Assembly: GCA_009886115.1 (NCBI GenBank)
Contig: VFJJ01000077.1
Span: 1 to 53,766 of the forward strand
Origin: Actinomycetota bacterium
Lineage (GTDB): Bacteria > Actinomycetota > Acidimicrobiia > IMCC26256 > VFJJ01
Direction: 5' to 3'
DNA: 53,766 nucleotides
Positions within the stretch are counted from its first letter, which is position 1; each line of letters opens with the position of its first letter. The position numbers were made by a program, and so were the translations under genes. Shown in pieces: positions 1-9,390 of this stretch. A model generated the notes under the pieces. It ran no database searches. It worked only from the letters and a program-made list of their open reading frames with translations, and was not told where the DNA came from.

Positions 1-10
1 ATCGTCGTTA

Positions 11-105
11 TGTCAAGTGGCTCGGCTTTATGTCAAGTGGCTCGGCTTCATGTCAAGTGGCTCGGCTTTATGTCAAGTGGCTCGGCTTTATGTCAAGTGG
101 CTCGG
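11..105. repeat. 20-bp tandem repeat, about five copies
   Basis: Four full copies and one partial copy of a 20-bp unit (tgtcaagtggctcggcttta) run head to tail. One copy has a single c-for-t change. The period is not a multiple of three, so this is unlikely to be protein-coding even though all frames happen to stay open. The array may extend left of the window edge. No spacers separate the copies, so it is a minisatellite and not a CRISPR array. Confidence 0.9.
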
Positions 106-166
106 GCTCGAAGGGGCTCCGCTGCGTCACGTTCCAGCTGGCGGCATCGCACACGAGGGTTGCGCT

Positions 167-811
167 GTGTCATCGTGGGGGCTCCCCCCGAGCGAGGGGG
201 CGCGAGACGAACGGTTCGAGGGGGTGGGGGCGCTGTTCCGACCGAGCTGGGATTCGGGCTGGAGTGGGCGGACGCGAGAGATCCGACGGTGGCAGGTCCT
301 GCTCGTCGCGCTCGCGATGTTCCTGGTGGGCATGCTCGTGGGCTCGTCGAAGGCCGGTGACGACGGCACCGGCGCGATCATCGTCGAAGCCGGCAACGGC
401 GGCACCACCGACGGTTCGACCCCCGACGCCGGATCGACGGCGAGCACGACGACGACCACGACGCCCGTCAGCAGCGCGACCCGTGCTGTGGGCGAGGTGA
501 AATTCCTGGTGCTCAACGGGGCCAAGATCCCCGGTGGGGCCCGTGACCTCACGAACGATCTCATCGGACGCGGCTATGCGCCGGAAGCGGCTGGTGACAC
601 CGAGCTGCACCCCCAGAACACCGTCTACTTCCACCCGACGTCCGAGCCCGACTGCAACGCCCTGGCGTCGATCGTCGCCGAGTTCACGGGCGCTCGCACC
701 GCGACCGTCCCGCTCTTCGACCCGGTGCAGATCCCGGCGGCCGCGGGCCTCGACTGCCTCGTCGTGCTCGGGCGCGATTTCGCGGTCACCGTCTCGGCAG
801 CCCCGGCCTGA
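167..811 (+). CDS. LytR C-terminal-domain-like membrane-anchored protein
   Basis: About 214 residues. A short cytoplasmic N-terminus is followed by one membrane segment (roughly residues 43–60, VLLVALAMFLVGMLVG), then a Ser/Thr/Gly/Asp-rich linker containing a run of six Thr, then a folded C-terminal part (VKFLVLNGAKIPGGARDLTN and onward). The C-terminal part resembles the LytR_C domain found at the end of LCP cell-wall ligases and as stand-alone actinobacterial proteins. I chose the GTG at 167 because GAGGG lies 7 nt upstream. A GTG at 224 is an alternative, and reading further upstream would run into the tandem repeat. The function is unknown, but an extracytoplasmic, cell-envelope role is likely. 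Confidence 0.6.
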   Translation: MSSWGLPPSEGARDERFEGVGALFRPSWDSGWSGRTREIRRWQVLLVALAMFLVGMLVGSSKAGDDGTGAIIVEAGNGGTTDGSTPDAGSTASTTTTTTPVSSATRAVGEVKFLVLNGAKIPGGARDLTNDLIGRGYAPEAAGDTELHPQNTVYFHPTSEPDCNALASIVAEFTGARTATVPLFDPVQIPAAAGLDCLVVLGRDFAVTVSAAPA

Positions 812-840
812 CCGTCACCCATCGACCGGCACGGCGGCGA

Positions 841-846
841 TAGCCT
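841..846 (+). promoter_or_regulatory. Candidate −10 box for the glycine riboswitch–gcvP transcript
   Basis: The hexamer TAGCCT fits the actinobacterial TANNNT −10 pattern. It sits about 20 nt before the first riboswitch aptamer and after the stop of the upstream gene. I see no clear −35 element. Confidence 0.4.
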
Positions 847-865
847 GCACGGGCTGACGACATCG

Positions 866-1076
866 TGCGGGAGAGTCCTCGAGTGGCGCTGGTACAGGTC
901 GGGCGGGGCGCCGAAGGAGCAACCTCCCCGGAATCTCTCAGGCCACCGAACCGCACGGAACAGGCACCTCTGGAGAGCAGCCGGCCCGTCATCGGGACCG
1001 TCTCACCGACGGGGAAAGCGTCATCGGGCAGCCGGCTCGGCGGCGTGAATCTCTCAGGTCAAGCGACAGAGTGGGG
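866..1076 (+). promoter_or_regulatory. Tandem glycine riboswitch
   Basis: Two aptamer-like blocks are visible. The first runs from GCGGGAGAG through CGCCGAAGGAGCAA to GAATCTCTCAGG and on to ACAGGCACCTCTGGAGAG. The second follows directly, with CACCGACGGGGAAAG, then GTGAATCTCTCAGG and GACAGAGTGGGG. These are the conserved cores of the gcvT-type glycine riboswitch, with two aptamers separated by a short linker. It lies directly upstream of gcvP, which is the expected target: glycine binding should turn on glycine cleavage. Confidence 0.93.
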
Positions 1077-1081
1077 AACGG

Positions 1082-1140
1082 CCCGCCGGGCGTCCGGCGG
1101 GTGAACGAGCGGCGCGCCACGAACCATTCCGTTCGTGGCG
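1082..1140 (+). promoter_or_regulatory. Two hairpins between riboswitch and gcvP (possible expression platform)
   Basis: Two perfect inverted repeats lie in series. The first has an 8-bp stem (CCCGCCGG/CCGGCGGG, loop GCGT) at 1082–1101. The second has a 10-bp stem (CGCCACGAAC/GTTCGTGGCG, 6-nt loop) at 1115–1140. Neither is followed by a T-run. They sit between the second aptamer and the gcvP ribosome binding site (about 1168), so they are the natural candidates for the switching element. A role in termination or in pausing is inferred. Confidence 0.55.
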
Positions 1141-1177
1141 GCCATCCCGCCCTGCACGTCGATCGCCGAGGTGGCCC

Positions 1178-4124
<2,947 letters not shown>

Positions 4125-4132
<8 letters not shown>

Positions 4133-4430
4133 CGTGGCCGGCACCCCGGCGCCCGGAGAGGCGCTCACGAGCCGATGGCTGGTCGCCGCGCTCGGAGCTG
4201 TCGGTGAGGGTGCGCCGTTGCCGCCGGCGACGGTCGATCGGGTCGCAGGAATCGTCCTCGACTTGGCCCGCGACGCCGCCCACGGGGTCGCCCGCCCGGC
4301 AGCCCCGCTCGGGGCCTTCGCCCTGGGGCTGGCCCTGGGACGCTCGGGATCGGGGCCGGGCGACATCGACGCGGTCGAGGATCTCGCCGCCACCATCGTT
4401 CGTGCCGCCGGCACCTTCGCGTCGGACTGA
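4125..4430 (+). CDS. DUF6457-like small protein
   Basis: A 101-residue cytoplasmic protein. The core [21 protein letters not shown] matches the conserved stretch of DUF6457, a small actinobacterial domain that I recall also occurring fused to MobA-type nucleotidyltransferases. The start overlaps the gcvP stop by 8 bp, so translation is probably coupled to gcvP. No catalytic residues can be proposed. Function unknown. Confidence 0.65.
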
Positions 4431-4436
4431 GCCCCG

Positions 4437-4787
4437 ATGTCGGGTGCCGTCCGGGACGGAGGCGACGCCGATGCTGCTGCCCGGGCCGCCCAGGCCAAGG
4501 CGGCCAAGGTCATGCGGGCGTTCGTCAAGGATGGCCGGCTGGTGTCGATCCCGGCTGCTCGCGGCAAGCGCCTGGTCATCCTCGACCGGCTGGCGCAGGA
4601 GTTCGAGCCGGGTCGGCACTACCGCGAGACGATGGTCAACCTGATCCTGGGCCAGTGGCACGCCGACACCGCGGCGTTGCGGCGCTCTCTGGTCGACGAG
4701 GGCTTCCTCGATCGCGATCAGGGCTGGTATTGGCGTTCCGGCGGCACCTTCCTTGACGACGACCCGCCCGCACCCGAGCGACCTTGA
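4437..4787 (+). CDS. DUF2087 domain protein
   Basis: A 116-residue protein with the DUF2087 pattern: an opening MRAFVKDGRLVSIPA, then KRLVILDRLAQEFEPGRHY, then an asparagine-containing VNLILGQWHAD segment and a closing LRRSLVDEGFLDR. The family is small, probably helical, and is sometimes found attached to transcriptional regulators. It lies 6 bp after the DUF6457-like gene and probably shares its transcript. Function unknown. Confidence 0.7.
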   Translation: MSGAVRDGGDADAAARAAQAKAAKVMRAFVKDGRLVSIPAARGKRLVILDRLAQEFEPGRHYRETMVNLILGQWHADTAALRRSLVDEGFLDRDQGWYWRSGGTFLDDDPPAPERP

Positions 4788-4937
4788 CTACCTCGGCGCA
4801 GGTATGCCGGGATATGTCCCGAGTTTTGGCCACGGAGAGTGAGACTCTTGGTCAACTCCCCCCATCTGTCGTGCCGATAGAAGGGACAGGCGAGCCTGGG
4901 AGGCAGACCAAACACCACGAGACAAGGATGTCGAACA

Positions 4938-5798
4938 GTGGACGCCATCGGGATGGAACCCCGCACGATGGTGTCTGCCTCCGCTCCTCTCGCGGTCCGG
5001 CCTCGGACCGAGAACACCGCCCGTGAAGTTCACGGTACCGATGTTCTAGGTCCCCCGCTCGGTGCCGCGGGGGAGATCCAGACGGTGGTCGGCCTCGAGC
5101 CCGCACCCGACAACGGCGGCAGCACCCAGACCAGCACCGACCCCGGCGCCGGCACCACCGGCACGGCGATCGGTGAAGACGCCAGTTACGCCGCCTTCGC
5201 CCGGGCCCACCGGGGAACGGGCGAGCAGGCCCCGGGGAGCTTCCCCTGGGACCGCAACCGTGATGGCTGGGTCGACGATCCGATCAGCCTGATGGAACGC
5301 CAGCACGCGGCCCAGGCCGAGGCTGCACGCAGCGCGGCACAAGCCGATGCCGCACGCATTGCCGCTCAAGCCGATGCCGCACGCATCGCGGCCAGGGCAG
5401 ACGAGCCGGATGCGGTGGCCCAAGAGCGCACCGCCGGCCGAGCCGTCGAGCCTCCGCCCGTCGCGTTCACACCGGGAGCGAGCCGTCCCGGCGAGTCATC
5501 GCCTCCGACGGCCGAGTTTCCCGAGATTGTGGTGCCCGGCCTCGACCGTCACAGCGGGGACGGGTCGGTGGCACAACGAGCCGCGGGTGCGACCGAGGAG
5601 CGGCCGCCGCCGGAGCCGGCCCGGGTCGAGCTGCACTCGATCACGCTCCGTGCGCCCCCCTCGCAGGCTCCCTCGCAGCCGGTGATCGCGGCCGCCACCG
5701 CTACCCCGGTCGCCTCCCCTGCTCCTCGACCGGAGCCCGCAGCGCGCTACTCGATCCCCGAGCTCGCGACGGCCTCGGTGTCGAGCCGCTACCTCTGA
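4938..5798 (+). CDS. Unrecognised Ala-rich protein with an EF-hand-like loop
   Basis: A protein of 286 residues with no family I recognise. It is rich in Ala, Pro, Glu and Arg and looks mostly disordered. Two features stand out: a loop DRNRDGWVDDPI (about residues 108–119) that matches the EF-hand calcium-loop spacing, and a run of imperfect seven- to eight-residue repeats (AAQADAARI) about residues 125–155, likely a helix. There is no signal peptide or clear membrane segment. The GTG at 4938 has AAGGA 9 nt upstream; an ATG at 4953 is an alternative. The gene ends just before a long palindrome. That the product is real rests mainly on reading-frame length and codon pattern. Confidence 0.5.
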   Translation: MDAIGMEPRTMVSASAPLAVRPRTENTAREVHGTDVLGPPLGAAGEIQTVVGLEPAPDNGGSTQTSTDPGAGTTGTAIGEDASYAAFARAHRGTGEQAPGSFPWDRNRDGWVDDPISLMERQHAAQAEAARSAAQADAARIAAQADAARIAARADEPDAVAQERTAGRAVEPPPVAFTPGASRPGESSPPTAEFPEIVVPGLDRHSGDGSVAQRAAGATEERPPPEPARVELHSITLRAPPSQAPSQPVIAAATATPVASPAPRPEPAARYSIPELATASVSSRYL

Positions 5799-5803
5799 CC
5801 CAT

Positions 5804-5846
5804 CTGTGTGCAGAAAGCGTCGCCAGGCGACGCTTTCTGCACACAG
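5804..5846. repeat. 21-bp perfect palindrome (family member 1), probable bidirectional terminator
   Basis: Two 21-nt arms (5804–5824 and 5826–5846) are exact reverse complements around a single base, followed by AACGGGGGTTGG. It lies between convergent genes ending at 5798 and 5884. The stem would form in transcripts from either side. There is no T-run. It resembles the palindromes at 18191, 31555 and 43983. Confidence 0.8.
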
Positions 5847-5883
5847 AACGGGGGTTGGCCCGTTGGCCCCGGCCAAGTGGGCG

Positions 5884-7998
5884 TCAGCCCAGGGCCAGAG
5901 CCACGGCGGCGGCGTCGAGGTTGGCGCCTTCGATGCGGCGCACCTCCCGACAATCGCCGACCACGTGATGGGCGACGCCTGCGGACGTGAGCTCGTCGGC
6001 CAGGCTCGTGTCGGGGCGCACGTCCGAGGTGACGATCACCGTGTCGGCGGGAATGTCCTCGGTCGAGGCCGAGCCGGAGTCGGAGTCGGAGTCGGAGCCG
6101 GAGCTGGCGCCCGAGCCCGCAGCCCCGGCATGGGTGACCACCACCGCGCTGGCCGTGATCTCCTGGGCGATCGCCCGATCGACGAGGCGGGCACCGGCGG
6201 TGTCGAGGTCGGAGACCAGCCGCCAACGCCCGGGGAGGCCCAGCTCGATGCCGAACACGTTGGTTGCCTCGACGAGGGTCACGTGCCGACCCCGAGAGAG
6301 CGCCAGGTGCCCGATCGACACGGCCGACTTCGCCCCACCGAGGATCACGACCCGCTGACCCACCGACGGACCGTCGGCGCGCAACCACGGCTCGAGCTCG
6401 GCGACGGTGCGCACGTGGGGCCGATCGGCCCCCGGGAGCGCACCTCTCCCCCACGTCCCGCCGGTGGCCACCACGACCTCATCGGCACCGAAGCCGGCGA
6501 TACCGGCGGCGGTCGCTCGCCGGCCCACGACCATGGTGACACCGGCCTGCTCGACCTGCCGGGTGAGCCAGCCGTTGTACCGGTCGAGCAGCCCGTCGGC
6601 CAGACCGGCGTAGGTGAGCATCCCGCCGAAACGATCGGAGGCCTCCCAGATCGTGACGGCATGACCGCGGCCGGCCAACAGGCGGGCGGTCTCGAGCCCG
6701 GCCGGGCCGCCGCCGACGATCAGCACCCGCCGCGGTGACGCCGACGGCTCCGAAAGAGGCGCGTGATCGTGCTCGCGGCCCGTCGACGAGTTGCCAACAC
6801 AGTGCAGCGACTCCTTCACGAAGATGTTGCCGATGCAGCGGTACTGGTAGATGCACGGCCGGATGTCGTCGACCCGCCCGGCGGCGAGCTTGTTGGGAAG
6901 GTCGGGATCAGCCAGGAGCTTGCGGCCCATGGCGATGAAGTCGGCCTTGCCTTCGGCCAGCACGGCCTCGGCCTCGTCGGGCTCCATGCGCCCGAAGGTG
7001 ATGACGGGGACGTCGACGCGGGCCTTGAGCGCCTTGGCGCACTCGGTGAGCGAACCGGGCTTGCCGGGCTCGAAGACGTGTGGGGCGTAGCCGTCGGTCG
7101 GGCCCGTGGCCACGTCGGTGTCGGCGTAGGCCGTGAGGTGCACAGCGTCGATCCCGGCTTCGACGGCCATCTCGATGACCACCACCTGGTCGTCGAAACG
7201 CTCACCGTCTTTCTTGTGGTGCTCGACGGAGTTGATGCGGATCCAGATCGGGAACTCCGTGCCCAGCCTGGCTCGCAGGGCGCGCAGGACCTCCACGAGC
7301 ATCCGGGCGCGGCCCTCGATCGAACCGCCCCAACCGTCGGTGCGGGTGTTGACCGCCGGCGACAGGAACATGTCGAGCAGATAGCCGTGCCCGGCATGGA
7401 GCTCGATGGCGTCGAAGCCCGCCTTCACGCAGCGCTCGGCGGCGTCGACGAACTGGCCGATGACCTCTGCGATGTCGGCCTCCGACATCACCTGGTACTC
7501 GAGCTTCGAGGTCGGCTGGGTGAACGGGCTCGTCATGGCGGCCATCTCGGCGTCGCTCACCATCATCGACACCCGGTCGGGGTTGGGAGGCTTGGGGATC
7601 GATGGGACGAGCTGCGGGAAGCCGCGCTGCGTGTCGAGGAGCGACATCTGGCCGTTGTGGACGAGCTGCGCGGCGATGCGGCCGCCGTGACGGTGCACCC
7701 GGGCGCACAGGTCGGACAGGCCGGGGAGGTACTCGTCGGACGAGGCCGCAACCTGGCGCTCGTCGAACGACGCGTGCGGGTAGGCGATCGACACCGATCC
7801 GACGAGCAGGAGGGCCGCTCCCCCGCGAGCCCGGGCCTCGAAGTAGGCCGCTTGGTTGTCGCTGATCGATCCGTCGAGGTTGCACAGCGAGTCGCCCATG
7901 GGGCACATGAAGATCCGGTTGCGCAGCTCGAGCGAGCCGATGCGGCCCGGGGCGAGCAGGTGGGCGAAGCGAGCGGGTGACTCGGTGGTCGTCGTCAT
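5884..7998 (-). CDS. Old-yellow-enzyme/2,4-dienoyl-CoA reductase-like NADH:flavin oxidoreductase
   Basis: A 704-residue two-part flavoenzyme. An N-terminal FMN TIM barrel (about 10–370) contains ELHAGHGYLLDMFLSP and VNTRTDGWGGS. The C-terminal FAD/NAD(P) half opens with VLIVGGGPAGLETARLL at about residue 430. The architecture is that of 2,4-dienoyl-CoA reductase and related enoate reductases. The iron–sulfur region is unusual: only Cys382, Cys388 and Cys400 are present (C-x5-C-x11-C), not the classical four-cysteine C-x2-C-x3-C-x11-C. A Ser/Asp/Gly-rich low-complexity stretch interrupts the C-terminal half (about nt 6060–6130). GGAAGGG precedes the ATG. The gene is divergent from the amidohydrolase at 8092. 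Confidence 0.88.
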   Translation of the reverse strand: MTTTTESPARFAHLLAPGRIGSLELRNRIFMCPMGDSLCNLDGSISDNQAAYFEARARGGAALLLVGSVSIAYPHASFDERQVAASSDEYLPGLSDLCARVHRHGGRIAAQLVHNGQMSLLDTQRGFPQLVPSIPKPPNPDRVSMMVSDAEMAAMTSPFTQPTSKLEYQVMSEADIAEVIGQFVDAAERCVKAGFDAIELHAGHGYLLDMFLSPAVNTRTDGWGGSIEGRARMLVEVLRALRARLGTEFPIWIRINSVEHHKKDGERFDDQVVVIEMAVEAGIDAVHLTAYADTDVATGPTDGYAPHVFEPGKPGSLTECAKALKARVDVPVITFGRMEPDEAEAVLAEGKADFIAMGRKLLADPDLPNKLAAGRVDDIRPCIYQYRCIGNIFVKESLHCVGNSSTGREHDHAPLSEPSASPRRVLIVGGGPAGLETARLLAGRGHAVTIWEASDRFGGMLTYAGLADGLLDRYNGWLTRQVEQAGVTMVVGRRATAAGIAGFGADEVVVATGGTWGRGALPGADRPHVRTVAELEPWLRADGPSVGQRVVILGGAKSAVSIGHLALSRGRHVTLVEATNVFGIELGLPGRWRLVSDLDTAGARLVDRAIAQEITASAVVVTHAGAAGSGASSGSDSDSDSGSASTEDIPADTVIVTSDVRPDTSLADELTSAGVAHHVVGDCREVRRIEGANLDAAAVALALG

Positions 7999-8025
7999 GG
8001 ACCCTTCCTATCCCACCGCGGGAGC

Positions 8026-8039
8026 TGACGCTAACGTCA
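8026..8039. promoter_or_regulatory. Inverted repeat overlapping a candidate −10 in a divergent promoter region
   Basis: TGACGCTAACGTCA is an inverted repeat with 5-bp arms. It contains TAACGT (8032–8037), which fits TANNNT and would drive the amidohydrolase at 8092. It lies between the divergent starts at 7998 and 8092, so it could be an operator for a regulator that is not in this window. The 9-mer TAACGTCAC recurs upstream of the membrane protein at 35945. Confidence 0.4.
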
Positions 8040-8091
8040 CAGAATGTCGGGTCGGACAGCTCCCGATCCCCATCCCCACGCGGAGGTTCCG

Positions 8092-9342
8092 ATGAGCACG
8101 ACCAACCAGACCCCGGGCGGCCCCGGCGCACCCAGCGCACCCGGCGCACCCGGCGACAGGTACACGCTGATCTCGGCCGACACCCATGCCGGCGGCTCGG
8201 TCGCCGACTATCGCCTCTACCTCGAGTCCCGCTACCGCGACGAGTTCGACGCCTGGCGGGGTCGATACTCGAACCCGTTCCGCGACCTCCAGGGCGACGG
8301 CCGCACCCGCAACTGGGACGACGACCGGCGCTGGCACGACCTCGAAGCCGACGGGACCGTCGCCGAGGTGATCTTCCCCAACACCGTGCCGCCCTTCTTC
8401 CCCACGGGGATCGTGATCGCCCGGCCGCCCCTCGCGTCGGAGTACGAGCTGCGCTGGGCGGGGATCAAGGCCCACAACCGGTGGATGGCCGACTTCTGCG
8501 CTCGGGCCCCCGAGCGACGGGCGGGCATGGCCCAGATCTTCCTCAACGACGTCGGCGACGCCCTGGGCGAGATCCGCTGGGCCAAGGAGGCCGGTCTGCG
8601 CGGCGGGGTGCTCGTGCCGAACATCCCGCCCGACCATCCCGAGCTGAAGCCCATCTACCACCCCGACTACGACCCCATCTGGGCGCTCTGCCAGGAGCTC
8701 GAGGTCACGGTCAACAGCCACTCGGGCACCGGTCTGCCCGACTACGGCACGCACGACTTCGCCATGACCCTGTGGGTGCTGGAAACGCCATTCTTCGCCC
8801 ATCGCCCGTTGGGGTTCATGATCATGGGTGGCGTCTTCGAGCGGTTCCCGGACCTGAAGTTCGTGATGACCGAGTCGGGCTGCGCCTGGGTACCCGAGAC
8901 CCTGGCTCGCCTCGACGGGCTGCACGGCGCGATGAAAGCCGGCCGCTCGGGTGAGGTCGGCTTCGACTCCTCCGCGGCTTTGCCGCTCAAGCCGTCGGAG
9001 TACTTCGACCGCAACGTGTGGATAGGTGTGAGCTTCCCCAGCCCGCGTGATGCCAAGGCCCGTCACAAGATCGGGGTGCACAAGTTCATGTGGGGCAACG
9101 ACTATCCCCACAACGAGGGCTCGGCGCCGTTCTCGAAGGAGGCCATCCGCCGCTCGTTCCTGGGCGCGACCCCCGAGGAGATGCACACGGTCTTCGCGCT
9201 GAACGCGTGCCAGGTCTACGGGTTCGAGCTCGACAAGCTCGCCCCGCACGCCGCCCACGCCGGCCCCACGGTCGCCGAGATCGCCGAGCCCTACGAAGGC
9301 GTCCCCGCCGGTGCCACCAGCCCGGCGTTCTACCAGCCGTAG
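8092..9342 (+). CDS. Amidohydrolase-family protein (PF04909 type)
   Basis: A 416-residue TIM-barrel metal-dependent hydrolase or decarboxylase. Metal-site candidates are the first-strand ISADTHAGG (D-x-H), a mid-barrel His in VTVNSHSGTG, and the late Asp in MWGNDYPHNEGS. The closing VFALNACQVYGF segment is typical of the family. I chose the ATG at 8092 because GGAGGTT lies about 6 nt upstream. The N-terminus is Pro/Gly/Ala-rich and probably disordered. The family includes aromatic-acid decarboxylases and ring hydrolases; the substrate here is unknown. It is divergent from the flavin oxidoreductase, with a small inverted repeat between them. Confidence 0.85.
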   Translation: MSTTNQTPGGPGAPSAPGAPGDRYTLISADTHAGGSVADYRLYLESRYRDEFDAWRGRYSNPFRDLQGDGRTRNWDDDRRWHDLEADGTVAEVIFPNTVPPFFPTGIVIARPPLASEYELRWAGIKAHNRWMADFCARAPERRAGMAQIFLNDVGDALGEIRWAKEAGLRGGVLVPNIPPDHPELKPIYHPDYDPIWALCQELEVTVNSHSGTGLPDYGTHDFAMTLWVLETPFFAHRPLGFMIMGGVFERFPDLKFVMTESGCAWVPETLARLDGLHGAMKAGRSGEVGFDSSAALPLKPSEYFDRNVWIGVSFPSPRDAKARHKIGVHKFMWGNDYPHNEGSAPFSKEAIRRSFLGATPEEMHTVFALNACQVYGFELDKLAPHAAHAGPTVAEIAEPYEGVPAGATSPAFYQP

Positions 9343-9376
9343 GCCTCAGGCGGGGGCGCTCGGGAGCCCGCTCCGA

Positions 9377-9382
9377 TAGCTT
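9377..9382 (+). promoter_or_regulatory. Candidate −10 box close to start codon (leaderless)
   Basis: TAGCTT lies 8 nt before the ATG at 9391. No ribosome binding site is seen, so the mRNA may begin at or next to the start codon. Confidence 0.45.
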
Positions 9383-9390
9383 GCCCGCCC

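Noticed and set aside
11-105. Possible CRISPR array
   Set aside because: Units abut directly with no spacers and there are no cas genes.
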